A stretch of 64,000 nucleotides of DNA, taken from contig ML677334.1 of NCBI GenBank assembly GCA_007922305.1, positions 62,866,333-62,930,332 on the forward strand, given 5' to 3'. The notes beneath the pieces are model-generated. The model saw only the letters and a program-made list of their open reading frames with translations. It had not been told where the DNA came from and searched no databases. Both the position numbers and the translations under genes were made by a program. The stretch is from Dermatemys mawii (taxonomy: Eukaryota; Chordata; Testudines; Dermatemydidae). This document shows positions 48,401 to 61,012 of this stretch, in pieces (the stretch's first letter is position 1; the number at the start of each line of letters is the position of its first letter).

Positions 48401-48605
48401 TGCAAATAGATCCAGGGGATAGGACACTGGCCTTGAAGACCTGAGCACTATTCTCAGGTCTCCGTTGACTTGTTGCATGACTTCACACAGATCTTGGTCT
48501 CCCCCATGCTTCAGTTTCCCCAGTGTATAAAATGGGAATGATAATGCTTTCCCACCATGGTAAAGCACGTTAGAACCGATTCATCATAGGTGCTATTACA
48601 TCAAT
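48401..48605 (+). mobile_element. MIR-type SINE
   Basis: The stretch gataggacactggccttgaa lies at the head, and tgcttcagtttccccagtg, ataaaatgggaatgataatg and taaagcacgttagaa lie in the core. The layout is that of a MIR, moderately diverged. Confidence 0.75.
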
Positions 48606-49039
48606 CTTCCGTGTTGTCAAGCCAACATCTTTCAGGCTTGATCCTCTTAAGACTTTAATAACATTATATTTGTCTCCCTTGTCAAAGATCTGTTACATTG
48701 GAAGCTGCCAGTTCAGCCTGAATCTGAGTAATGTTATCTCACTGCAAAAAACACCCCACTTTGTATCTAAGTTAAGATAACTTGGATTCAGTCTGTCCAT
48801 TAGGAACACCTTCTCTAACTTGGACTTTGCAGATGTCATGGCAAAAGAGAGGAATCTTTGTTCATTACCACAAGTGATGCTGTGTATAATTTTTTAAAAA
48901 CCCTCCATGAAGTGACTGACTGAACTGAGAGAGTTATTTCTGACACTAAGGCTCTGCCTTCTTTGTTTCTTACTTCATCAGTCACTTGCAGGGAATTTTA
49001 ATAGTCAAAGCAACTTAGGAGGATGATTCCAGAGCAGAA

Positions 49040-49240
49040 GTAGTCTGTGGTCTAGTGAATACAACACTAGATAGAGCACCCGAGAGACTTGTGTACTATT
49101 GCCAGCTTGGCCAATGGCCTGCTGTTTGACTGAATCGTGTCACTTCTCCATGCTGTTTACCATCCTTAAAACGCTCTTTCATAAAGCACTTTGAGATCTA
49201 CTGATGAGCAACATTATAAAGGAGCTTGATATCATTATTC
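49040..49240 (+). mobile_element. MIR-type SINE
   Basis: The head gtctgtggtctagtgaata, the middle cacttctccatgctg, and the tail aaagcactttgagatctact with gatgagcaacattataaagg mark a MIR copy. Confidence 0.75.
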
Positions 49241-49564
49241 ACGAGGGACAAAAAAGATCAGTAGTTGAGGACAAATGGCAGCTGCATCTCCGCAGGCCAG
49301 CTGTAGAACTGTTCATTGGTTGAACAGCATTCTTCCTCACAGAAATCTGAAACTGAACTCGTTCCATTTCTGGTCAAGGGTAGAGCACTGAAACTGGAAA
49401 CTATTACTTTTTGTTGGCTTATTTCGGACAAATTTGTTTATAATGTTTGGATTCAGTCTACTTTAAATGTCAATGTGAGTTCCTTAAATCTCAGGCTACT
49501 GCCTATTCTGGGCAATTTGTGTCCAATCTCGCCTGATGACGCTTTTCTACTTTGTTCAAATACT

Positions 49565-49760
49565 TAAATAGTCAGTGGAGCAGGGACTGAAACCCAAGTG
49601 TCCTTCCCTCCCAAGTGAGAACCTTGTTTTGATATTTCCATTTCCGTTTTTTTTTCTTTTTTCATTTCAACCAAAACTATTGGCCAAAATTGACACAAAT
49701 TCACAAAAGTTTTTGGATGACCCGCAACTGTATTCTTCTTCAAAAGTAGTTTCAGCCAAG
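49565..49760 (-). mobile_element. tRNA-derived SINE remnant, antisense
   Basis: The stretch ggagcagggactgaaaccca is the reverse complement of a box-B-type head like that at 23821, and aactattggccaaaattgac belongs to the usual body of that SINE. It is strongly diverged. Confidence 0.5.
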
Positions 49761-50726
49761 AGCTCACAGTCCAGTTGCTTGTGTCCAGATGTTCACCTCA
49801 CAAAACACCGCCCTCCTCTACACACAAATGTAAACAACTGAGTTGCTCAGCAGAGTGTCTGAGAAGTGAACAGACATGGAGTTTAAGTCTCACTCTGTGT
49901 TAGATACACTCTCTGCAGACTATGTCTGACGTTTATGTGTGGCATTAGAGGAAATGTTTGCCATATGCCAACTGCTGTACTGTTTCTGTCTCAGTCTCCA
50001 GCCTGTCATTGTCACCAGCTATGAGGACTATTTTCTCTTAAAAATAAATGAATAAGAAGTCTAACCCTTACAATTTCTCATTTCCACCCCCACTCCATCA
50101 CAGAATAATCTCATGATCCATTCAGGTAGGAATAAATCAACACTAAAACCCTGCTCCTGTATGGGAAAGACCTGTGGAAAAATAAAACATACAGTAAACC
50201 AAAGATAAATCAGTTCAGTATTGAGAGGCAAGAGAATTAATCCAGCATGAGACAAATAACTTTTTCTGGTTTATGGAGAAGGAAAACAAAGATCAAAATA
50301 AATTGATTTAAATCTTTACACCCTGACACATCAGATATAAAAAAATCAGGTTTATGAGTATGTGGGAATTCCCTGCACACACATTTTTGGTAAGGGCTAT
50401 AAACAAAACATTTTAGGAAGGTGAAAAAAGGCTCTATTATTTGGTAAAGTTATGTGACTGTACAGAGAAAAAGTAATATAATATAAAATAAGTACCAAAA
50501 GTTGATTGTGAGCGGTGAAATCGTCCATTTTTAGAGATCTATTCTCTTATTAATGTGCATGCCTAATATTTACTCCTATTAATGGGAGTTACACCTGTAT
50601 GCTAATGGAAAAATACACAAACAAACTACATTTTCAATCTGTACCCTTTCTTCATATCACTATGGAAAAAGTCTCTCTCACTGAATTTAGCGATTGCACT
50701 ATTAAGGACATGTGGAAGGGAGCATG

Positions 50727-50773
50727 TCTCCATTTCACCTATACATCAGATAGATGTATAGGTGAAATGGAGA
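50727..50773. repeat. Perfect 21-bp hairpin
   Basis: The segment 50727-50747 (tctccatttcacctatacat + c) is the exact reverse complement of 50753-50773, with a 5-nt loop (agata). It has no transposon ends. Confidence 0.95.
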
Positions 50774-51148
50774 TAGAACAGATAGAATTGCCTGGAAACA
50801 GCTCTAATTCATGCTGGAGATATCTGACTGATAATCAGGGCATGGGAGCCAGCTGCCTGACATTTCCTCAACTCCATCCTGGGCACCAAGCAGAACAATG
50901 AAAACAATTAGTGTTTAGCATTCACCCTAAGTTCTCAATTGAGAACCACTCTAGCATTATTATGGAAATGAAAGCATCATGGTTTAATCACTTGATGAAC
51001 AGTAGGTATAGCAAAGTATGTGTTAGCTCACTGGAGGAAACAGGGACGCATTTTTGGCTGGATTACCAAGTGAACGGACGTCAAACAGCACTCCATTCTT
51101 CCCCACCCCACATCCACCCCAAAACAGTTTAGTGATCCTACTGTTTGG

Positions 51149-51600
51149 TTATGATTAAGGTTAAGATTTTGTCATGGTTACTGTTAGTAAAAGTCATGGA
51201 CAGATCAAAGGCTTTAAATCAAATTCATGGGAGCCCATGACCTGTCTGTGACTTTACTAAAAATAACCAAGGGCAGGGGAAGGAATGTCAGCTGGAATCC
51301 CATGGGGCGGGGGGACTGACAGGCCAAGCCCGCTATTATGGGGCTGGGAGGGTGCTGCAGCCACACTGTAAGCTGTGGAGCAGGGGCCTACGGTACCAGC
51401 TCCACCCCTGTGACAAGCGTCAGGGAAGAGGCACAGAGTCCTGGCCGCAAGGCATGGGGCAGAGGCTCATGGTCTTAGCTCCAGTCCCAGATGTAGGGTA
51501 GAGTAGCACAGCCCCAGCTCCAGTCCCAGCTGCAGGGCGAGGGTGCAGGTGCTGATGCGTTGTAGAGGCTCTAGCCATTAGAGAAAGTACCTCTCCCTCC
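51149..51600. mobile_element. hAT-like GC-rich element, copy C (partial)
   Basis: The left end ttaaggttaagattttgtca with agtaaaagtcatggacag matches the inverted right end of copy B (28.84 kb). The GC-rich interior follows (51290-51560). The other terminus is not found. Confidence 0.55.
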
Positions 51601-54179
51601 TTTCTCTCATACTCGTCTCTGACATTTGAGATCAGATGGAGCCATTGTTAAAGAACATCTCTGAAGTTACAATAGTTAATCTATAAAGACCAGGTAGGCA
51701 AAATAACTGTAGTACTAAAATAAAATGAAGCCTGCCTCAGTACAAAAAGTGGGGAAGGTACAGTTTTGAGATGTGTTAAGTTCTACTACTCAAAAGATAG
51801 TAAGATGGTAAAAGAAGCTTCCATATATTCTTGTTTGTATTTAATAAATAATAATGTATCACAGTGATATTCTGGACAGACAGAATACTCTGTCCCTTAA
51901 GTCTCAATAACTCTGAGTTGTAACAAAAGTGCTCTGTTAATATTTTTTAGCCCAGTATTGACTCACGAGTTAGTCATCCCTTTCAACCAGTGATGCTAAG
52001 GAGTTAATTTAGAGCTAGTGGTAGGAATCCTGCTTGCTACACAGCCATTCAAAGATGACATGGAAGATTATTGGGAATGACAATCCAGTACTCTGGGAGA
52101 ATGCATGGGTCCTCTAGGCACTCCCGCCATATAAACAAACCACCATAATAGACTTACAGCTTTCACTCATCTCCACAGCTCTTGGCCTTTATTCTACTAT
52201 AACTTTTTTTTACGACCAGCTTCTTCAATACTTAATCACATTGCAATCACCTTCTTTCATGAGCATACCTACTGATTTCAGTGCGATTACTTGCATAAAG
52301 TGCAATTTAGTTTGAGTAAGGATTTCAGAGCCTGGCCCTTAATTTTTTATTTTAATTTTTTAAATAGCCATCTTGCTGAATGTATCAGTGTCACCTGGAG
52401 TGAAGGATAACTATCTTCAGCCACCTGTGTGGTTTAGATGACTCCAGATTTTTTTCCATCCTGTAGATTATCTGCACAAGGCGTTTAGAAGTCTACATCC
52501 TTTCACTCCACATACTTGAACTGATTTTACAGAGACATTTTCATAAACAAGTCACTGAATATTTCTGTGAGAAAGTTTACCTTACGGCTGCTGATGTATT
52601 CCACTTAAAATGACTATGGAAGGAGGTGCTCAATAAATGGAGAATTCAAGAGACTTTAGGAAGTTAAACAGATAAGATTTGTTGCAGTAACATCTGCATT
52701 ATCCTTTCTCAAATAAGCTGAAACCAAACCAAATCAACATATTAATTTCCCAATATTAACTGTAAGACCACAGCAAGAAAGATTTCATAAATGCATCATC
52801 ACATAATGAATTTTCTATTGTACTGTATTGATAAACAACACACATGGTTGCAAAATCAAGTTATACAGGAAGTCTATAATACAGTAAATATATTATAGAC
52901 TAAAGAGAATATTATATATTAACAAATTGCAGAAGAAACTTGAAGTCTGGGATTTGTGTTGAATAACTTTTTTTATCATTCAGAACTGTGCGTACATATA
53001 AATAACTATTTACATTTGTAACCATTTTCAGTCAGAGATTTCAACTGAGGAGCAAGAGGCCAGATTCTGGACAGGACCTACTCCAGTTTACTTTATTTTA
53101 GACTCTGGCCCATTGTTTGTCAATTAAAATCTCCCTTGAAAAATCCCAGGTGTTCTGCTAAATATTTTCTCTCTCAAACTTCTGCATTCAGAAAAGCCAA
53201 TCAAATAGATATCAAGGAATATAATTCAGAAATAAGCACCAAGGCCCTGTATGCAAAATATGATCCTACCAACAGGTAATTGCACATACCTAGTACATAC
53301 TTGCACACACAAAACAGGTAAGTGTTAATGTAACATATATTTCTTGTTTGTATGCACACTCATTTTGCAAGCATAGCTGATGTGCCTTGTTTTGAAACTT
53401 TGGCCCTGAATATCTGTCCATCAAGGAAGTTGCTGTGCTCAATAATAATAATTCTTCTTTTCAAAGATTTCCTTCTTTATTTTCTGTACAACTACCGTAG
53501 TTATCAAATTATTTTCTTGTTTTCAATTCTCCATTACTTTTCCGCATTTCATCTTTATTTCCTGCACTAGGAAATGTTCAGAGACCTTCACTTTGTCACC
53601 ATTTTAAATTCATTATCATCTTTATTGCTAACTTTCATTATCATATGTTTTACTTAGGTTCATTAAGCTAAGCTAATTAATTACACTAATCTAATCACTG
53701 CTGAATTAATCTGCTGATACTGTGCTTCTGTGTAGAAAGTTATATACTCATTAGGATTTGACCTCATTATCTCTCGATGCCAAGTGACAAGTTTATTTGG
53801 CTTTGACATACCACACAATACATAACTGTGTTAATGTGTGACTGTACTTATAATGAAATATAATTATATTGTAAGCTCTTCAAGCCAAGAATTATCTTTG
53901 TGTTATATGTTTGTAAATGAAATATAGGACTGGGTTGAGTCCCCATCCTATCTTTAATAGATCTGGAGTTAGGCCACAATCCTGCAAAGCCTTACAGTTA
54001 AATTTAAGCACTTGAATATGTCATGGTGGGATCAGGCCTGAGCATGCACGCTCACCCGCTTCTTGGACTTTGGCTTTACTGTAAATTCAGAAATAACACC
54101 ACAATGTAAATCTCAGCCTATTCTTCTTCCCTTAGCATGGCTGTTCCTAGGGTTTTCCTACCAGGCTTCCTCTATTTTA
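51601..54179. other. Unassigned AT-rich DNA
   Basis: No gene is visible. Frames are few and short. Some degenerate short repeat (gccacaatcctgcaaagc near 53970) is present. Confidence 0.4.
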
Positions 54180-54476
54180 GGGCTGGGCTACACTTGGGGG
54201 GAGAGGGCTTGACCTAAGTTGCGCAACTTCAGCTACGCCAATAGCGTAGCTGAAGTTGCAGTATCTTAGGTCGACTTACCTGACTGTCCCCATGGGGGTG
54301 AGTCAACCGTGGCCACTCCCCCGCCAACTTCGCTTACTCCTCTTGCTGAGATGGAGTTCCAGAGTCAACAGGGAGCACAGTCGGGGATCAATTTATTGTG
54401 TCTAGATGAGATGTGATAAGTCGATCCCAGATACATCGAGTGCTACCTGCTGATCCAGTGGGTAGTATAGTGATAC
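54180..54476. mobile_element. Palindrome-rich MITE, first copy
   Basis: It shares ctacact-type start, cttcagctac...gtagctgaag hairpin, ggtcgacttacc and atccagtgggtagt with the copy at 63428-63720. Non-coding. Target-site duplication not resolved. Confidence 0.8.
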
Positions 54477-56262
54477 ACTTAGTTTCCCCTCTCACTCTTC
54501 CCTTATATCCAAGAGGAGTTAAATGAGATCCAGATCTAGAATACCAGATGTCCTACCTGGCAATATTGAATGGTGTGTAGAATCTTGCACAATAAGTATT
54601 ACTGTGTCAGTTTTATTCTTTTTAATTTGTTCATTTAGAATGATTAGTTACTTAAATATGTTCCGAAATTACATAGCTTTCCTTCACATACTACACTTTA
54701 ACAGCAAAGCATAGAAGCTCATCTGTTTTTTAATGATCACATCTAAACACACTGTTCTGTACAAACTAAATCATAGGTATACACAGTATTTCTTTAGAAC
54801 TTTTATTTTAAGATAGAAAAAATTGCAATATGCTGACAATATGTGACTTTTGTATTAAGTATTTTAAAATTAGGTGATCAACCACAAGATTAAAATTGCT
54901 TTTGACAAGATTGTCCTTGACCTGGAGCGCACTGACATACATACAAAAGATGTATTGATTACCCTATCTTGTTTAATTTGTTGTATTATTCATTCTCATT
55001 GATGTTACCACAGGCAATACTAGAAGAGGACCAAGTTCAACAAAATAAAAAGATAACATTAATAAGAATGTATGTGGTATAAAAAGCAAGCTGCATTTTC
55101 AAAGTGATTCAATTTAAATCAAATGTAGTGTGTTTGCAAAATCACTTTGTTTCAGATTCATACTGTGTCATGTATTCCATTAGGGTAACAAGCCTTAGAT
55201 CGCAGTTGGAGACTAATGAAATGATACACATTTCGTAACTTTGTTGGCTGGATCTCCATGAAAATAGCACAGCCACTGTCTCAGGGCAGGAATTACATAT
55301 ACCAGCTGTGTTTAGACAGTTTCACTACCTCTTTCCTAGGTATGCCATATGCTCCATTGAATCATCCCTTTTTCTATTTCTGGCAGCTACTAAAAATGGC
55401 AAACTATTTTTCAGCTATAGAGCTGGAAGGCCAAGTTCTTCCCTAGACTGGCTTGTGATCAGAATGCACTGTTGCTGTTTTGTGGCATTGTCCATGAGTT
55501 CAGGGACATCAAATTACCTCTAAATTTTTAAAGGGACATAAAAGGAACGGAGGTCCATAATTTTACTTGGCATAAATTTTCCTTCTCACTCCTGTAGATT
55601 GAGATTCTCCCTCATGTGGCTTTCTCTGATAGGGGGCAGGAAACTGCTGGTTTAATACATGGAGTCTTACATGGTGTGTGTTGGTCTGAAGGGAGGAACT
55701 GCCCCACTACAGAGGGTTTCAGTACCCCCAAATCAATAGTTATTGGGACATGCACAGACAACCTGTGCTTCTACATAGCTGCCCCACTGGACTCATCATG
55801 AAGAAGCATGGCTTCCACTGCTGTTCTGTCACTGGTTGGATCCCTCTGATGCCACAGTGCAACTGTTGGAATGGGATCTGAAGGTGTTAATGATGTCTGG
55901 ATTAATTCTTAGCCCTGATATCCATTCAGATGTTCACAGTCTGAGTAGGTTAGTATGTAGTAGAATACTGTTATTCCTTAAATCCATCCCTTCAAGTCCT
56001 TGCACTCAAAATTTGACCTGACCCAGAACTCGGACGAGAATGTCACATTTCCAAACCCTGACCAAGTCAGGATCCATTTGCCATGACTCTCCTGTGGAAC
56101 TAGTGCAGAGAATATTGGCTCAGCTCAAGTTTGAAATACATTGGTATGATAGTCTAGTGAAAACCTGTATTGTCAGTACTCAGGCTGCAGCTGTTCTTTG
56201 GCTAAATAAAGACTGTCAACATCTCTGTCTGTCAAACACCTTTTATGGCCATCGTATTCATT
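54477..56262. other. Unassigned DNA
   Basis: No gene is supported, although 55.6-56.2 kb has several 60- to 99-codon plus-strand frames and an AATAAA at about 56203. I see no splice-site or domain support for them. Confidence 0.35.
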
Positions 56263-56270
56263 ATTTCGGC

Positions 56271-56790
56271 CAGGGGTGGGCAAACTACGGTCCGCAGGCC
56301 ACATCCGGCCAGTGGGTACATCCTATCTGGCCTGCCTGAGCTCCTGGCTGGGAGGCTTCCAGCAGCCCCTCCCTCACATTGCTCCCTTCCCTGGAGCCAC
56401 ACTGCCACACAGGCAGCAGTGGGGCTGTGCACTCCTGTGGAAGAAAGGAGCAGCGTGTCTGGCTCCAGCCTGGTTGCCAGACAGCTCTGAGTGGCATGGT
56501 AAGGAGGCTGGGGCCAGGGGATTGGATAAGTGACAGGTAGTCCCGGGAGTCTGGCAGGGGGGCAGTTTGGGGTGAGGGGTCTCTGGAGGGGGGTGGTCAG
56601 GGAATAAGAAGAAGGGAGGTTGGATGGGTTGGGGGTTCTGAGGAGGGCAGTCAGGGGGCAGGAAGTGGGAGGGGGCAGATACAGGGTGAGGGCCAGGCTG
56701 TTTGAGTAGGCACAACTTTCTCTACCCAGCCCTCCATATAATTTTGCAACCCAGATGTGGTCCTCAGGCCAAAAAGTTTGCCCACTCCGG
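56271..56790. mobile_element. Complete non-autonomous hAT element (520 bp)
   Basis: The left end caggggtgggcaaact and the inverted right end ccggagtgggcaaact are the terminal repeats. The flanks atttcggc (56263-56270) and atttagga (56791-56798) agree at 6 of 8. The interior is GC-rich. It is the same family as the truncated 9188 copy. Confidence 0.85.
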
Positions 56791-57094
56791 ATTTAGGATC
56801 TTTAGGACATGGACTGTCTTTTTGTTCTGTACTTCTACAGCACCTAGTAAAATGGTAAATGTAAATGACTGGGCCTCTGAAGCACCAATAATAATAATAC
56901 ATACCACCATTACCTACCAACGCTCCAAAAACCAAATGATTAGGAAGCTAAGGTTCTTTTTGAAGTTCCAAAGTGGGTTATTTTAGACAAACATAAAAAG
57001 GACCTTTTCAGAATCACTTTAAATGAAAAAATGGTTTTAATTGGCTCTGCCCATGATCAGATATCACTGAAAAGGCTTCAAAAACTTTGTCAAA

Positions 57095-57257
57095 TTCCCG
57101 CAGCTCCCACTGGCCAGGAATGGTGAACCGCGGACACCGGGAGCTGCAGGAGGCCGTGCCTGCAGATTGTCCATGTAAACAAACTGTCTTATGGCCCACC
57201 AGCAGATTACTTTGACATGCTGCGTGCGGCCCACAGACCGCAGGTTGACCACCACTG
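57095..57257 (-). mobile_element. hAT fragment, one terminus
   Basis: Read on the minus strand it begins cagtggtggtcaacctgcgg at 57257. The GC-rich interior has gtttacatgg and ggccagtgggagctg. The other terminus is missing. Confidence 0.65.
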
Positions 57258-57295
57258 CCCTAGACTCTGGAATTCTCATCTTCAGCACTTAAATT

Positions 57296-57370
57296 TGATA
57301 GTGACTTAAGATCACTAACATCAACAGGAGTTTTGCCATTGACTTCAACAGAGCCAGGATTTCACCCCTG
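57296..57370. repeat. Palindromic dispersed repeat
   Basis: The sequence caacaggagttttgccattg followed by acttcaacagagccagg and atttcacccctgag is a short dispersed palindrome-like repeat, related to the copy at 25311-25385. Confidence 0.5.
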
Positions 57371-57972
57371 AGTTTTCTGACATTCCAGGCATGTTGCAAA
57401 GCCCACCTTTTCAATCAGGACTAAATCCCTCAGACTACAATGTATTTATGTCAGTTTAGACAACCTGAGAGTCTTGTTTTTAGGCTCCTTCTGGGGTAGG
57501 GGTGGTTTGGTTTTGTATTTGAAAATGTTTTTGTCATTTGACATTAGTTCAACTATTGAACTCAATGCATATTATTTTACAAATTTCTCTGGTGTATGTG
57601 CCTAGGGTTATGATAAGTGCATTTAAAAATTAAATAAAAATAAATAAGGCCAGGTAATCTGTGATGCTGCCGTAGCAATACTGTTGATAACTTCAATATG
57701 TCAAAGGAGGTTCCTTAGGGAGGGTTGTGGTTTCTTTTCCACTAACATTTGCTCTTCAGATATAGTTTTTATATCTCCATTCCACTTATAACCATTTGTT
57801 TTCTTTGTCTAACACAGTACAGATATTGATGTCAATAGGGCTACTCACTCTAGTAATTATAGACAGTAGCAAGTGTATCCATGATCAGGTTTTAAATTGA
57901 CTGGCTGTTAGAAAAATGTATACACTCTACACTCATCTGTAACACCACAAAATGTTGTCCTCATTCCATCTC
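57371..57972. other. Unassigned AT-rich DNA
   Basis: No gene or named repeat is visible. Confidence 0.4.
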
Positions 57973-57980
57973 TTTATAGG

Positions 57981-58298
57981 CAGGGCTGGCTCCAGCTTTT
58001 TTGCCACCTCATGCAGTGAAGAAAAAAAAAGAAAACTCCAAGTTGTGCCGCCAAAGACTGCCATTACAGAAAGATGAGGACAGAAGGACCTGCCGCTGAA
58101 TTGCCACTGAAGAAAGAAGTGCAATGACCGAGTTACCACTTAATTGCCACTGAGACAAAAGAGAGGGACTGAAGAACCTGCCACTGACTTGCCGCCAAAG
58201 AACAAGACGTGCCACCCCAATAACGGATGGAGTGCCGCCCCCTAATTTTGGCCGCCCCAAGCATCTTCTTCCTTCCCTGGTGCCTGGAGCCGGCCCTG
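57981..58298. mobile_element. Complete hAT MITE (318 bp)
   Basis: The left end cagggctggctccagc and the inverted right end cagggccggctccagg are the terminal repeats (14 of 16). The flanks tttatagg (57973-57980) and tttataaa (58299-58306) agree at 6 of 8. The interior repeats the word ttgccactga/ttgccgccaaag several times, a small internal irregular repeat. Confidence 0.9.
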
Positions 58299-58774
58299 TT
58301 TATAAACTCTGTATGTAACAAGCAACTCAACCTTTGTGACACATGGTGGAATGTGATGGAAACGTTGACATGTGAATGTCTATTATGTTCAAGCAATCTT
58401 GAGGACTTTTCTGCTCAGGTTTAAATGCCCCCTACTAATGAATTCTGAGCTCTTATGTTTTCATTCCAGGGAAGGGGGAATTCTGCTCTTGTAGGTTTCT
58501 GTGAATTGGATACAAGGTGTTCATTGAACTTGTAGAAGATAATCATCTGTAATTAGGCTTTGTGGTTTCATCTGGTTCCTATTTTTACTCCTAGATACTG
58601 GGAATAAATGTAAAACGGTGATTTATTCCTTCAGTATGTAGGCTCTTGACAGTTTATAAAAGATATTAAAAGTAAAACATGTAAAACTGCTTTTCAAAAA
58701 ATTATAATTAAGAAACAAAACACTAGTGTCTAGATAGTAACCCTGTAACAAATAGGCATCCAGTCCCTTTATCT

Positions 58775-58925
58775 CAGTGGTGTCCAATAGAAATTCGATG
58801 CTAGCCACACTTGTGATTTTCAATTTTTCTTATTAGCCACATTATAAAAAAGCCACACGCATTAGCCACAATTCAGTAGCATATTAGACACATGCAGCTA
58901 ATGGCGAACGTATTGGACAGCACTG
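58775..58925. mobile_element. Charlie/MER5-like hAT MITE (151 bp)
   Basis: The left end cagtggtgtccaatag and inverted right end cagtgctgtccaatac are the terminal repeats. The flanks ctttatct (58767-58774) and ctttatcc (58926-58933) agree at 7 of 8. The interior has repeated agccaca words and resembles the ancient amniote MER5/Charlie MITEs. Confidence 0.9.
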
Positions 58926-58933
58926 CTTTATCC

Positions 58934-61007
58934 CTTCACATTGATGCAGGGGCAGTTGCCATTTTTGTTTGTATTTCAGATGCAGACTATTTTAGAGGTA
59001 ATTTTTTAAAATTTTAAAGTAAATGAAGTAGAATACGACAAATGTAAGATGAAGTACTGCATCCTCACCTACACAATGTTCTTTTAATCTCAAACTAGAA
59101 AATAAAAATTACTTGTCTAAACAGCAAAGACAGACAGGTATTCCTCGACAATAAACTGCTAACCATAAAAAGGATATCAGAATTCAGCTGGTCTTTGAGT
59201 AAACCTAGGTAATTTGGTATATTCATGAAAGGTAGTATTTAAAAAAAACTTTTTGGAAAGTTTCAGCAAGACTCCATGTGTTTGTGAATTTAAAAAGTGA
59301 TATGGGTTGTTTGTTTTTTGCGGGGCGCTGGGTGGGAGTATTGTGGAAATGTTAAGTGTCAAGTAGGAGTTGGAAATGGGCCGTCGTGGAGAATGATCTC
59401 GCCTATTAGTTATGATCCTAGAAAGCTGGTCACAGATTACTAGCTCCATACCTGACAATAAACAGTTTATAATTATTATATAGAGATGGGGAAATACTAA
59501 GGAAGTATTTTCAAAATTCCTTGGCATATAAATGAACTGCCATTTTGGTAATTTCCAAACTTTTCCCTCTCCCTTCTTTTCCATGAAAGTCCATACTGTA
59601 CAAGTGACTTCTGGTTTGCAATAGCATTCACCGAAGAGAATGTGAATATGTATTCATGCAAGCATTTCACTTGATATACTCATACTGCTTTCACAGAAGT
59701 TCTCTAGGGGGTTGGTAAACATCCAGTTATGGAGCAGAAACAATACTATGTGATTTAGTATTACTTACATGAGTAGTCTTATAGACTTCAATGGGATTAT
59801 TCACATGAATAATAATATTCAGTGTATGGACTACAGGGTTAGGCTCACATACTATGGGCATAGTCATGCTTAGAAGTCCACAATTTTACAGAGCATGAGA
59901 TGTGACATTCATTAGGAATATATTTATATCTATCATCATTTAATGTATGCAGTAAAAGAGTGAATGACAAGGTCCCCTCCCTCTTTGAATTACTAATCTA
60001 ATCTAAGTGTTTTATTTTTGTAGGAAATCAGAATTAAAACTACATCTGTCAGAAAAGTTTAACCTTTTTGAATTTCTGGGATGATGTTTCACATTACAAT
60101 GTGTTCCAAGCAGTCATATAAGATTATTTTAAATGCCATAATCTGAGCAGTTCACATCTGATTCAATATGACATGTCATAATGTGACACTTCAGCTGGAA
60201 AAAAAAATCAGAAAAATAGGCCTGGATATTTCAGTACCAAATTTCTTCAGTTAGCAGCTTATGATTAAGAATTTATTCAAATAGAGACATGTTCTCCTTA
60301 ATGGGTAGACCAGCTTTTCAGAAAACCAAAGGGCGCTGTTTCTGGGTATTTTAAAAGATAATTACTTCAATATATATTTTAATAGATAATTGAACAGAGT
60401 TTAGAGAGACCCATTTCCTAGTAGAATGTGTTGGCCAATTTCTCTTTAAAGCAGAAAAAAAAGGCAAGAAAATGTAAATTAATTAATAATAGACCACGAA
60501 AAGTTATGGAGATTTGATTTCTAGAAGAACAAATGCTCTAGAAGATGTCCAGATGAAGAATTATAATGAGAGTTTGATAAGCAGCTTGTGAAATACTTGA
60601 TTTCTAGAATGTACAAGCTTCAATAGTACAAACAAGACATTCTTAGTAGATCAGTGGCCCTTTGTCCGAACTGACAGCTCTATGATAGAAGCCTATGTGC
60701 CAGCAAAATATTGTCCCTTTCTCATAATGGCCAGAAGACCTGTTCTGAGCGTAAACCAAACATGCCATGTTTAACGTTCCATGGGCAGAAAGAGTCAAAA
60801 TGATAAACAGAGGCCAGTGGGGATCTCATGTTTATAGAGTAGGAGTTGTTTCTGGCATATTTAAACCATATTGCTCAGAATGAAAAGTCATCATTCACTG
60901 ATTTTGCATAGATGGTTGAAATATTAATTGCCAGCCAAAATTCATTCTAGATTATTTAGAAAGGGTCTGAGAAACAGTTTTCCATTTTATAAGTTCAAAT
61001 GGAATTT
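58934..61007. other. Unassigned, repeat-poor AT-rich DNA
   Basis: No gene is supported; the 135-codon minus frame at 59177-59584 has no domain. A degenerate short palindrome (catgagtagtc ... gattattcacatg) lies at 59770-59810. Confidence 0.4.
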
Positions 61008-61012
61008 AAGTC

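Larger units (their letters stand above)
49241..51148. other. Unassigned DNA with one SINE remnant and one hairpin
   Basis: Apart from the SINE remnant at 49565-49760 and the hairpin at 50727-50773, no gene or repeat is recognised. The 100-codon frame at 50599-50901 runs through the hairpin and is probably not coding. Confidence 0.4.

Noticed and set aside
50599..50901. 100-codon frame
   Set aside because: It runs straight through a perfect hairpin, which would have to encode both complementary arms; this is unlikely for a real protein.
55616..56339. Three successive plus-strand frames followed by AATAAA near 56203, as a possible last exon
   Set aside because: The frames are different, share no motif with a known protein, and the third runs into a hAT element.
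59177..59584. 135-codon minus-strand frame
   Set aside because: No domain, low complexity, and no supporting signals around it.
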